Assembly: GCF_019175385.1 (NCBI RefSeq)
Contig: NC_083345.1
Coordinates: forward strand, 125,429,657-125,493,656
Length of the DNA: 64,000 nucleotides
Direction: 5' to 3'
DNA from: Lycium barbarum
Taxonomy: Eukaryota; Streptophyta; Magnoliopsida; Solanales; Solanaceae
In this document: positions 45,801 through 57,310 of the stretch, in pieces
How the letters are laid out: each line of letters opens with the position of its first letter
How positions within the stretch are numbered: position 1 is the stretch's first letter
Notes under the pieces: generated by a model
Told to the model about the DNA's origin: nothing
What the model saw: only the letters and a program-made list of their open reading frames with translations
Database searches by the model: none
Program-made: the position numbers and the translations under genes

Positions 45801-45808
45801 CCACGTGG
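45801..45808. promoter_or_regulatory. G-box (CCACGTGG), second copy
   Basis: Same position relative to the truncated ATG at 45933 as the G-box at 40070. The intact gene's promoter at the equivalent place reads differently and lacks it. Confidence 0.5.
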
Positions 45809-45932
45809 CCATAACCGACCTGCCCGTTGCCCATGAGCCTCTCTTTCTACTCTACCCAAACTGCCCGTTACCACACACTATATATATAGGAAATTCAATC
45901 CATTTTTGTTTCAACAATTTTGACTTTTCAGC

Positions 45933-45968
45933 ATGGCAAAACTCTCTATTGCCTTGCTGTTTCAATGA
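45933..45968 (+). pseudogene. Second truncated copy of the secreted-protein gene
   Basis: Same reading as 40200-40235: ATG, AKLSIALLFQ, TGA. It lies within the segmental duplication, so this is one truncation event copied twice. Confidence 0.8.
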
Positions 45969-46503
45969 TTATTCATAAAAAGAATCACTTTAAGCTGCTT
46001 AAAATCAACCATTAAAACAATTCTTAATATCGTTATAACTCTCAACTAAATTATAAGTAGTATCGTGTATGGTACAAGATTCGGTCAAAAGTAATTTTCT
46101 AAATGCCAATTCCCTTTGAACATTCCTTCCTTCCCATACACTTATTGCTTTTTGAGTTAACTAAATTTTCAAGTTAAACTAAATTAGATTAAAATTAATA
46201 TATTTGAAATTTACATTAAAAACATTATAAGTTGTAATTTTTCTCATATCAATTTGGTGAAGAAATAATTTTAAGATATTTGATCAAAATTCATTCAGTT
46301 TTAAAGTTAAACTGAATTAGATTAAAAATTTATATATTTAAAAACTACATTTAAAATATTTTAAGTTGTTATTTTTCTCATATCAATTTGGTGAAAAATA
46401 ATTTTAAAATATTTTATCAAAATTTGTGCAATTTAAATATCAACAAGTAAAAAATATTACATAAATTGAAATGGAGGAAATCTTTGTGTACAAAATACTA
46501 GTA

Positions 46504-46683
46504 TTCCCTCCCTTCCAAAAAAATTATCTTCCTTTACTTTTTAATCTGTCTCAAAAAAATTGACACATTTATATCTATTTAGAAACAATACTTATTCTGG
46601 ATCACATATTTTAAAAATCTTCTTTTATTTTTTAAATTCTATGCTAAATTAAACTAAGATAATTGTTTTTGAAACGGAGAGAG
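46504..46683. mobile_element. Stowaway-like MITE in the promoter of the intact gene
   Basis: 180 bp flanked by TA (46502-46503 and 46684-46685). The ends are TTCCCTCCCTTCC at left and GAAACGGAGAGAG at right. It ends about 150 bp before the start codon at 46837. The left half is also present at about 40772-40851. Confidence 0.6.
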
Positions 46684-46782
46684 TACAAATTAAAGACCCG
46701 AGAAAATTAGTGTGTAATTCAATTCCATCCACAACACTTGCCCGTTACCCCATTAGCCTACCCGAACTGCCCGTTACCCCAT

Positions 46783-46792
46783 CATATATATA
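46783..46792 (+). promoter_or_regulatory. TATA box of the secreted-protein gene
   Basis: The TATATATA run about 50 bp before the ATG matches TATA runs at the same distance in the truncated copies. Confidence 0.55.
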
Positions 46793-46836
46793 CAAAATTC
46801 AATTCATTTCATTTCAACAAATTAACTTTTTTCACT

Positions 46837-49186
46837 ATGGCTAAACTCTCCGTTATCATTCTATTCCTCTTTTTCACCCTCTCACTTGCTCGTACTCCGT
46901 TGACTGAACCGGAAAATGACGTCACTCACCTCAAGCTCCCCTCGGAAAATGACGTCATCCGCACCAAACATCACGTGCCGTTAACCTTAGTTAGATTCCG
47001 TCCGATCAACCGTCATTTCCGTCTGCAATCAAATTTACCGTTCCGCCTATGTCGTCACCACCGGAATCCGGTATTTAAACATCAGATCCCTTACGGTAAT
47101 AATAATAATGATATGATACTTTCGGCGAAGAAAAATAACATTGACTTTGATAAGTTTGTGTACCGTATCGGCGTGCAACAGATTCCATCAGATCGGTTCA
47201 ATTTCCATCACCACTACGATGATCACAAAGAGAAGAAGATTTGGAAGTTTCTAGAAGATCGTGAGATGTTACGGAAAATGAAATCGAAGGATCAATCACC
47301 TCACCACCACCACCACAACCACGATGACAATGAAGAAGAAGACGATGATCGCGAACAGAAGCGCGAAGATCAAGGTAATTTTGGTGAAATTAAAGTGAAA
47401 AAGTGAAAATTAAAGGAGAAAGGTAGAAAATATGAATGAAAAGTTTGTCTCATGTAAATTTTATAGTATTAATAATAAGGCACATAATAAACAAAGTAGA
47501 AGACTGCTGCTATAGCTAAAATTAAATTGAAAAATGAACATCAAGGAGAAAGGTAGAAAATATGGATGAAAAGTTTGTCTCATGTAAATTTTATAGTATT
47601 AATCATAAGGCGCATAATAAACAAAGTAGGAGATTTCCTGCTACAACTAAATGTGTTAGACTCATACTGAAACTAAGAAACTGTATATTCTACTAAATCA
47701 ATTATAAGACTCCTAATATAAATCAAATAAGACAATGATCGTGAAGATCAAGGTAATTTTGGTGAAATTAAATTGAAAAAATGAAAATCAAAGGAGAAAA
47801 GTAGAAAATAGGGAGAAGGGCTAAAAATGATGGGGATTTTGTTAAGACAGGGGTATATTTGAAACTTTAGTGATGGGAGGGGTATTTTTGACTCAAATTT
47901 ATAACGGAGGATATTTTTAACTCTTTTACCAAAGTAGAGGGGTAATTTTGACCATTATGGATGAAAAATTGTCTCATATAAATTTTAGTCCCTTGGTCCC
48001 AATTGAAGTGTCTTAATTTGACTAGGCATGTAGTTTAAGAAATAAAGAGAGGGCTTTTAATCTTGTGATTTAAAAGTTTAAAGATGTGTATAATGTATTA
48101 AAATGTCTTTTCAATCTTGTGGTTATGAACTTGGTGTGTAGAATGTTTGAATTGTCAACTTACTAAATATAGAAAGAGACATTCTTTTTTTGACAGACGG
48201 AAGTATTAATCATAAGGCACATAATAAACAAAGCAGTAGACTCCTGCTACAACTAAATGTGTTAGACTCATGTGGAAACTAAGAAACTGAATATTCTGCT
48301 AAATCAACTATAAGACTCTTCCTATAACTAAATAACTAAGTAAGCGTTTGGCCATAGAAATCAACTATTTTTCACTTTATTTTGAATTTTCTTAGGATGG
48401 AGCTGTGTTTGGTTATAGTTTTTTGCAAATAATATTTGGTTGTTTGGATGTACTGAAAGTGAAAACAATGTTTGGCCGTAGAAATCAGCTATTTTTCACT
48501 TTCTTTGGGATTTTTTAAGATGGAGTTTTATTTGGTTATAGCTTTTTGCGAATAATATTTTTTGTTTGGATGTACAGAAGGTGAAAGAAAGTGAAAACAA
48601 AGTTTTAGGTGTTTTCCAAATTCCAAATACAACTTGAAGTTGTATTTGGATTTTCCATGGCCACACGCTGATTTTTAAATGAAGTGAAATTTTTTTCGAA
48701 GTTTCCACGAACCGAGGAAGATCTCGAAGTTTCTACGTTTGATAAAATTAAATTGAAAAATGAAAAGAAAATTGTGCAAAGGCTTTTAATTCTGAGAAAT
48801 GTGCTAGTCCTAATTTTAATTTACCAGCTACTTGTTTCATGACTTTTATTTGAGCTATCACTATGAGTCAGACTCAATAGAATTTGATCAATCCTATTTT
48901 ATGTTGTTAAGGTGGAGAACTGAACCAAGAATTCTCTTTAAATCAATTCCATGCTCATCATGTTGATGATGATGAGGCTGACAAAAGATCAAAGCTTTAT
49001 GCGAAGCGCTATGGTGAAGATCATTATAGCTTCGATAGAATGAAATTAAGGAAGCGTTTTCATTATAACAATGGTGAAGCAGAGGAAGAAAAAGCTAGGG
49101 AAGCGAATAAGTGGCATAAGAAGGAAGAGAAGAAAGGTGGATTCATGAGAAGTGTTCGTAAGTTCCTGCATAACTACTTTGATTGA
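46837..49186 (+). CDS. Secreted His- and acid-rich protein, two exons, unknown function
   Basis: Exon 1 is 46837-47374 and exon 2 is 48912-49186; together they encode 270 residues. The ATG at 46837 opens a signal peptide ([18 protein letters not shown]). A reading from further upstream would bury this peptide, so I reject it. Then come [15 protein letters not shown], a basic part with [11 protein letters not shown], a His cluster (HHHHHNHDD), an acidic run (EEEDDD), and in exon 2 a Lys/Arg/Glu-rich tail ending [14 protein letters not shown]. The splice join is inferred: donor CAAG|GTAATT, acceptor TTAAG|GTGG, and the frame continues ([11 protein letters not shown]) without stops. Without splicing the frame would end at 47406 (189 residues). 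I do not recognise the family. It is likely exported or vacuolar, and His/Asp richness could mean metal binding (inference). It is the only complete member among four copies in this cluster. Confidence 0.75.
47405..47640 (+). repeat. Tandem repeat in the intron, about 120 bp x 2, with later broken copies
   Basis: 'ggagaaaggtagaaaatat.gatgaaaag' begins units near 47414 and 47545. A third unit starts near 47736 but is split by the two insertions at 47811 and 47988 and finishes after 48204 ('tattaatcataaggcacataat'). Confidence 0.8.
47811..47955. mobile_element. Small MITE-like insertion at a TA site in the intron
   Basis: 145 bp inserted between 'agaaaaTA' and 'TAtggatgaaaa'. The two complete repeat units at 47414 and 47545 show the same junction empty ('gaaaatatggatg'). 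TA is duplicated. Terminal inverted repeats are weak. Confidence 0.55.
47988..48203. mobile_element. Stowaway-like MITE in the intron
   Basis: 216 bp flanked by TA (47986-47987 and 48204-48205). The left end 'gtcccttggtccc' and right end 'gacagacggaag' fit the 'CTCCCTCCGTCC' family. The paralogous intron repeats show the empty site ('ttttatagtattaat'). Confidence 0.6.
48344..48668. mobile_element. MITE with GCGTTTGGCCATA ends in the intron
   Basis: The left GCGTTTGGCCATAGAAATC and right GGATTTTCCATGGCCACACGC ends are imperfect inverted repeats. The interior contains two tandem copies of about 120 bp ('tttggccrtagaaatcarctatttttcac'). Target duplication was not seen. Confidence 0.55.
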
Positions 49187-50361
49187 AGCGTATATGCTAA
49201 CGTTTTGTATAATGTATAATAGAACTATATAAGTATTTATATGTGTGTTATTTTGGTTTGTTTTGATGTTGTTTGTAAATAACTTTGCATCCATGTGGGA
49301 TGTAGTAAGAACTAGAAAGTATACTAATTATTACTATATGAATACGTTTTGGGAATATGTTGCCATATGATTGTACTAGACATTTGTAAGTCTTGGCTTA
49401 TATATACAGAAAAACTTTGTTTAATGCTGGAATAGAAAGTTCCTGATTTTTGGATAGCAAAGGTAGTTTTTATGCTTGGATTGACATTCGATTAGATCAA
49501 CTGTTGTTTCTTTCAATCTGGTGTTAGTTGTATAACTGGTGCTATTGAATCTGATTTTCTAGAGAAAAGCAATGAACTTGTTGATGCATTGAATATCGCG
49601 CTCTGGGTGGCTCTTTGGGAAGGAAGGAGAGAGAGATAGATAGAGAGAGAGAGAGAGTAGGGCAAAAGGATTGATTTTGCTGCTTGCTTAGCCCCACCTT
49701 GATTCATCTAGTTTTTGGCTAAACTACGGATAAGAAATGGATGTTGGACCTAATTATACTTAAAAAGAAGCTGAGGTAAGACCGAATCCCCATCCCATAA
49801 GTCCATGTGGGACAAACTCAATACCCCCCACGCCCAACCCTAATTAAAGGGTGAACAACATAATATGGGGCTCAATATTGACTAAACCATATGCTGGAAT
49901 GTGTGTCTGACACTGATATTATATTAAGAATTGAACCTTCTAAAGTTAACTCATGAACTGAGCATGGTTCCCGATCATATAACGAGACCAAATTTCGTAA
50001 AAACTTGTATCACATGTTTACATTAAATCAATGGATAAATAACATATGTTTGAATATACAAAACTATTTATTAATCATGGTGAATTAACGTATATTTTCA
50101 CATTATTAAATCACTTAATTACAGTAAGTTGAATTGATCATGGTGTAAGCACCTAGTGTGGTTTACCAACCAAATTTTGCTTATGAGAAATGCTCCTGAC
50201 CATATAAGAAAGTAGAGCATGCACCAGCTTGGTGGGTGCTACAAGGCCAGCCTGATTTGAATTGCAGCTCCTTTTAACATTAATGCCTATTTGGAACGGA
50301 TTGGATGATCGGGCTGAGGGCTGCCCCCTCTTCCCCTCACTCTCCTTTTCCTAATATGAAG
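49187..50361. other. 3' flank of the secreted-protein gene and intergenic sequence
   Basis: Probable 3' UTR for the first 100-200 bases. After that there is no gene signal. A GA-rich microsatellite lies at about 49626-49657. The start of the ERF-side tandem duplication is at 50362. Confidence 0.5.
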
Positions 50362-53300
50362 AGCATTTCCATTGAGAGTTTTGTGGTCCTAGGGTGACAT
50401 GAAGATAGTCATTGGAGAGACAAATCCCAGAGAAAGGGGCAGTCCACAATGTATAAAAACTGGGCTGCAAAACTTTTTCATCCAAACAAAGGCCTTAATT
50501 TTGATACGATTGAAGTTTATGGATCCTGCGACGACCTCAAGTTAATATAACAATATGGGTTCACAATCAAATATTTACAAACATACTATGAATTCATCAA
50601 CACATATACATAGTTTGGGTAAAATTATTGGATTCACGTAAACTCACATATGACATGTTAGATGTGCGCATGATTACTATTACTACACTCTGTGCAATGT
50701 GCATGCTAGGATCTAGCGAATAGCCCATATGAGTGGACCAGCTTGCTGCTAAAGTCCAGTACAAGGTCTAACTAGACCAGGCCGGAAGGACAGAAAAGTT
50801 TAGGTGCTTAACTGTCAGATCTATTTAGCTCCTCTTTCTGTTTGGAAGTTGTCTTTGAGAGTAAACCTGTTGCGTCAAAACATGTTCTTGAATGAGATAC
50901 TGAAAATAATGCCTATGAGATTTCCAGGTGTGGCTTCTATTGCTTATTATTCTTCTTCATTTCACCAAGTTGTTAGTCAAAGTAGAGGAGATTTTGCAAC
51001 TATTACATCTAAATAATGCACAACATGCAAGATTTTCCTTGAAGTTGCAACGTGTTGTTTATTTTAAGCTTTTATATTGGACTTATACAACACTTCAAGA
51101 ACACATTCAATAGGTAAAAGGGTGAGGAAATTTATAAGCAACAGCACATTATCATGCTAAAAGACTAAATCTCCTTACATACTCTGCCAAAGAAACTAGA
51201 ATTCCAAGAAGCTAAGGTCGAATAAAATACTTTGACTACATCCACTACTCCTCTATACACATATATTTGTCAAAAACCAAGCCTACGTTGAAGAGGTGGA
51301 TTCAGAATTTGAATTTGAAGTTTATGGGTTCTTACCACGACTTCAAGTTAATATATAAAACGATAAGGTGATTCACCGTCAAATATTTATAGATCTTTAG
51401 GGAATTTTTATACGTATATAGAAAGTTCGGGTAAAACTTGCAACCGAAACTGTCCATCCGCCCTGCCTAAGGTATGTATTGTCCCAGTTGATCCAATGGA
51501 CAAACGGAGTTGTCTTTGGGCCAAGGCACATTGGCCCAAAAGCATGTTTGTCATGTAAACTTATGTGTTGTCAGTATAACATTTTACTTTTCTCTCATTG
51601 TCTGATCTGAAATTTGTTTAACATTTCATATATATCCTTTTTTCAAAAGCTTGTCAGCTTCGAAGTTTGTCAGTTTTGCATCTACCAAGAAGAACTGGTT
51701 AAGTTGATCACATTTGTGCATGTAGTGTAGATGAAGCTAGACAAATAATTGGCATATTCAAAGTAACATTATCAAACAGTGATAAGTCTACGAAATAAGT
51801 ATGGCCCAAAGAGTTCTTAATGGTGCTGTTATATTATAAGTCCGACAAGCTCTATTGAGGCATCACCATCATCTACTTTGCACTTGGTGGATCGCATTGA
51901 TCCACAACAGGAATTGGGACCGCTTCTTTCTTTGGATTTCTTCACTCTTAGTAAGAGAATACACATAGGTCTTTTTTCTTTGGATTTCTTCACTATTAGT
52001 CAGAGAAATACCACGGGACTGCTCCGTCCCACCAGTGTATTCATCGGGAAGCTCTATCAACCCAAACTAGGACAGATGAAATGAAATCACCTACTAATAT
52101 CTTTTTTACTTCCGATGGGATTTGAACTTGATAGGTCTTTTCTTCTCAGAACAAAAGTTGTGCATCTCCAAAAAGAAGAAGAGAATGAGTAGGTGAGAAT
52201 GAAAACAAGAACACAGGACCACCAACACTTCTTAAAGAGCTCTACTTTTCCACATGTGGCTTTTTCAATTCTCATATAGCTTTCTGCATCACATGATCCA
52301 CCATATGGTAATTCAAGAGATGTGGCATTGTTGTTCTTCACATTTATTTTCCAAGAAAATCTTCATGCCCTAAGAAAATCTTCATGCTTCATATATATAT
52401 TTCTCCTATATAAGAAGCCATAATTAAGCAGCTTCAGCTGCCTGTCCCATGGTCCCAATTTTGGCATTTTATGTACTGATGCAGGCTCTTTCATTTGTAA
52501 GGTGGGGTTATTGAGAGAGTTGTAACTTGCAAGGGACCCACTTTACAATTGCTTATTGGGTACTCAAGTAATTATTAAATTATTTGCTTTTGATTTAATA
52601 TTTTTTTTAAATCTTTGTTGAGCATTGAAAAAAATATTTTTTAACATATGTAACTTACATTATTAAAGATATTTTTTAACATTTGGAACGAACTGTATTG
52701 AATTTATTTTAGCATCTGATAAGTAAATTAAAAAAACTTATTAAAAAGTTCTAATGATTTGACATATTTAAAATTTATCAAATTCATGAAAGTAATAGTA
52801 TTTAAATTGTTAATAAATTTACACTCATCCTAAAACTCAATAGGCATCAACTTATAGATAAATAGTTAAAGAAAAAAGTAGATTCAAGATGTGAAGGTAT
52901 ATATTGACCATAATTTTAAAGGGTAGGTAATAGATTGATGTTTAAATTTAGAGCTAGATATTAAGACAGTATTTGCTTTGAAATTGAAAAAAAAAAGTAT
53001 TTATTAAAATTTAGGTGTCAACCGCTTTGTAAATCACCTTATCAACGTCATTAGTAGAAAAAATTGATTGTGCACTATATGGAACAATTTTCAAACAAAG
53101 ATTAAAATTTAAGAATTACAAAATAACATCTCTTGAACTTGGGCACGTGCATAGCACGGGAATTCTTAACTAGTATATATATAATTTTATTCTATTCGAG
53201 TTCCATGTCTCAAGAAAATTCAATATAGATTTACCTAATGTCAGTATCTCAACAAATTCGATATCGATCTAACTAATATTCACTGACAGTATGTGTATAG

Positions 53301-54213
53301 TCGATCTCAACTAATTTGAGACTGAAACCATTTTGATTAATTAATGATGGTGTAAAGGGATGTGAACTTTCTCCTTATATAAAATATCATTCCTCTCCAA
53401 GCAAAAAATAGGGAAATCTACAATATTGTTTAAAAGATGCAAACTTTATTATAATCAAGCAAAATTCCTAATAATTTGAGTACATAAAACTGGGAATGAG
53501 CAGCTTAAAATATTCTCTGTTCATCCAGAAAGAAACAAAAGTCAGAAACAAGAGACTGATACTGATAAACTTGACAAATGAAATCATAACTGAATAGCTA
53601 CACATCTTCAAAATAAAAAATTTACATTTCCCACAACATAAACTGGTCTCACTAAATCTCAAGAAGAGAGTCTAAAAATAACCCCAAATCGCTTTGAGGT
53701 AAAAAAAATTAAGTCACGTGGAGAGTAAGCGAGGGCGTCACTACAGTTGAAGTTACGGGTTTGGTAAAATCCAATAGTTTTGGCTCAGATGTAGTAAGCA
53801 AAAAGGCCATTGTGGTCACAATCCATAAATTTAAAATTTAAATCCGTCTATGTAAATCGGAATAACTTCTAATTAGCCAGAACCGCCCATATCAACTCAG
53901 GATCAAAAGAAGGCATTCTTGCAAGAGTGTTATCTTCGAACTCCATTTCCATCATCGGTTGTTCGAATTGATGTGTGATGCTAGTGATATAGCTGTCATC
54001 GTTCTCGGGCCCCACGGGGCAGTAACCAAGAACAGAACAAGGTGAATTCTCACTCTTCAAGAATCCATCTTCACAACTACTTTGTGAAATCACATCACTA
54101 TGACTCCAACTTTCACTACCAACCAATGAAGAAGAACAAGAAGATGATGAGTCCAACTCCACATTTTTTGCAACTTTTTTCTCACTTTCAACAATTTTCT
54201 TGGCACCCTTTTT
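50362..54213 (-). repeat. Tandem segmental duplication, unit A (3,852 bp)
   Basis: It starts 'agcatttccattgagag' at 50362, which recurs as 'agcatttccatggagag' at 54214 where unit B begins. Matching blocks run throughout (for example around 50700 with 54560, 51850 with 55500, 52140 with 56010, 53660 with 56760). About 0.7 kb at 52480-53170 is present only in unit A. It ends in a partial ERF gene. Confidence 0.9.
53869..54213 (-). pseudogene. 3' fragment of the ERF gene (C-terminal third only)
   Basis: The minus-strand reading matches the C-terminus of the intact ERF at 56969-57922: [33 protein letters not shown] sequence, [28 protein letters not shown], and the end [14 protein letters not shown] with the same stop. 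There are about seven amino-acid differences. Homology stops sharply at the 'agc' at 54214, where unrelated duplicated sequence begins, so the AP2 domain and start are absent. A stop in frame shortly upstream of the join rules out a fused protein. Confidence 0.92.
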
Positions 54214-57200
54214 AGCATTTCCATGGAGAGTTTTGTGGTCTTAGGGTGACGTGAAGATTGACATTGGAGAGACAAATCCCAGATAAAGGGCAGTCCATAA
54301 TGTACAAAAACTAGGCTGTAAAACTTTTTCATCCAAACAAAAGCCTTAATATTGATAAGATTGAAGTTTATGGGTACTACAACGAGCTCAAGTTAATATT
54401 ACAATATGGGTTCACAATCAAATATTTATAAATATATTATGAATTCCTTTAACACATATACACAGTTTGGGCAAAAGTACTGGATTCACGTAAACTCACA
54501 TATGACATGTTAGATCTGCGCATGATTACTATCACTGTGCGCTGTGCAATGCTAAGATTTAGCGAATAGGCCATATGAGTGGACCAGCTTGCTGCTAAAG
54601 TCCAGTACAAGGTCTAACTAGACCAGCCCAGAAGGACAGGAAAGTTTATGCGTTGAACTGTCAAATCCATTTTTACTCTTCTTTCTATCAGTCTTGAAAG
54701 TTGTCTTCGAGAGTAAACTGCTTTTGCGTGAAAACATGTTGTTGAATCATGTGATACTGAAAATAGTGCCCATGAGATTTCCAGGTGTGGCTTCTATTAC
54801 TTATTATTCTACTCCATTTCACTAGTTGTTAGTCAAGTAGAGGAGATTTTGCAACTATTACATCTAAGTAATGCACAACATACAAAATTTTCCTTTGCAG
54901 TTGCCATATCTTGTTTATTTTAACTTTTATATTGGACTTATACGACACTTCAAGAAGACATTCAATAAGGGAAAAGGGTGAGCAAATTTATAAGCAGCAG
55001 TATAGCACTATCATGCTAATTTTGTGGTAAGAAATTTAAAGGCTAAATCTCCTTACATATTCTGCCATGAAACTAGAATTGTCAAGCCTATGATATATAT
55101 TGTCCTGGTTGATCCAACGCACTCATGGATTTGTCTTTGGGCTATGGCATATTGACCCAAAAGCAAGCCTGGCATGTTATCATGTTAAATTGTGCTTTGG
55201 CTTATATAACATTTTACTTCTCTCATTTTCCGGTGTGATTTTTGTTTAACGTTTCATATGTACCTTTTCTATGGAAGCTGTCAACTTAGAAGTCTGTCAG
55301 TTCTTCTCCATATATGATATGTCGTCTGCCAAGAAGAGCTGGTTAGGTTGATCAGGTTTGTGCATGTAGTGTAGATGAAGCTAGACAAATAATTGGTATA
55401 TTCGGAGTAACATTATCAAACAATGACAAGTCTTAAGAAATAAGGATGACCCAAAAGTTCTTTATGTTGCTGTTATATTATAAGTCAGACAAGCTCTACT
55501 GAGGCATCCCCATCACCTAGTTTGCACTTGGTGGATCACATTGATCCACAACAGGAATTGGGACCATTTCTTTCTTTTTTTTTTTTTTTTAATTGGGATT
55601 TATTGACTAAGTCAGTGAAATACACACAGGTTATTTTTCTTTTTAAATTTAGATCTCTTTGCTATTAGTCAAAGAAATACACGGAATATCTGCTACGTCT
55701 CATCAACACAGTTATTGGGTGACTCTATCAACCCAGGCTTGGATAGATGGAAGGAAATCACCCACCCTACTCCGTTTGTCGTATGCGGCACTCTTTCTTT
55801 CTTTTTAGTATGTTCCAACTTCCAAGAAGAAAGTCATCTTTTTGTATCAGTAATAATTTAACTTTAAACTTTCAAGTTTACCCTTAATGAGATAATGTTT
55901 TACATTACAGGTTTCAATGTCTTTTTCACTTCCTTGAGCTCCGACCGTGACAGTCAAATATCATCACATAAATTCGGACGGAGGGAATAGTATTTTTGCT
56001 TCCGATGGAATTTGAACCTGATAGTTCTTTTCTTCTCAGAACCAAAGTAGTGCATCTCCAAAAAGAAGAAGAGAATGAGTAGGTGAGAATGAAAACAAGA
56101 ACATAGGACCACCAACACTTCTTAAAGAGCTCTGCTTTTCCATGTGGCCTTTTCAATTCTCATATAGCTTTCTGCATCACATGATCCACCATATGGTAAT
56201 TCAAGAGATGTGGTACTGTTCTTCTTTCACACTCATTTTCCCATAAAATCTTCATCCATCCACAACGCAATATTTCTAAAATCACCAATAATAAGTGAAA
56301 TTAGTAACCTGAATAATAAGAAAAATAACTTTATTACAACATGTTAAATAGGCTTATGGCGTAACAGTGTACCCAAGTTAAATTCATATTGGCGTTGTTA
56401 AATTCACAATATGTATCATTATGGCGCTTATGATGTGTATAGACCTCAACTATGTGAGACTAAAAACGCTAGTGATTGATTGATGATGATAATGAAAGAG
56501 GAATGTGAACTTTCTCTTTATGGAAGATCATTCGAAGCTAAAAAGAAAAGGGTAATCTACACTATGGTTTGAAAGATTCAAACTTCATTAGAATTAAACA
56601 AAATCCCCAATAATTTGAGTACATAAAACTGGGAATGAGCAGCTTAAAATATTCTCTGTTCATCCCAGAAAGAAACTAAAATCAGAAACAAGAGACTGAT
56701 ACTGATAAACTTGACAAAAGAAATCATAACTGAGTAGCTATATATCTTCAAGAACAGATTCTAAAAATAACTCCAAACCACTTTTAACTTATAGGTTAAA
56801 AATCCAAGTCACGTGGAGGGTAAGCAGGGGCGGATATACAGTTGAAGTGCTACAGGTTCGATAAAACCCGATAGTTTTTGGCTCAGATGTTATAATCAAA
56901 AAGGGATTTTAGTCATAAAATGCGAAAACTTAAAATTCTGAATCTGCCTTTGTAAGTCGGAATAACTTCTAATTAGCCAGAACAGCCCATATCAACTCAG
57001 GATCAAAAGAAGGCATTCTTGCGAGAGTGTTATCTTCAAACTCCAATTCCATCATTGGTTGTTCGAATTGATGTGTGATGCTAGTGATATAGCTGTCATC
57101 GTTCTCGGGGCCCACGGGACAGTCACCAAGAACAGAACAAGGTGAGTTCTCACTCTTCAAGAATCCATCTTCACAACTACTTTGTGAAATCACATCACTA

Positions 57201-57310
57201 TTACTCCAACTTTCACTACCAACCAATGGAGAAGAGCAAGATGATGAGTCCAACTCCACATTTGTTGCAACTTTTTTCTCACTTTCAACAATTTTCTTGG
57301 CACCCTTTTT
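54214..57310 (-). repeat. Tandem segmental duplication, unit B (3,097 bp)
   Basis: Direct repeat of unit A, ending at the 'agc' at 57311 inside the intact ERF gene. It is shorter than unit A by 755 bp, mostly from the block at 52480-53170. It carries the 3' part of the intact gene. Confidence 0.9.

Larger units (their letters stand above)
45612..46583 (+). repeat. Segmental duplication, copy 2 (about 970 bp)
   Basis: Near-identical to 39880-40851. It ends inside the MITE at 46504-46683, just upstream of the intact gene. Confidence 0.9.

Noticed and set aside
46738..46836. Upstream start for the secreted protein, adding 33 residues
   Set aside because: That reading begins at a non-ATG codon before the TATA box and would hide the signal peptide. 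The ATG at 46837 is conserved in two truncated copies.
52087..52341. Possible small membrane protein with KKCWW and a hydrophobic segment, also at 55926-56156
   Set aside because: No ATG at the head of the first copy. The second unit has a 2-bp deletion that changes the frame, so coding is not conserved between the duplicates.
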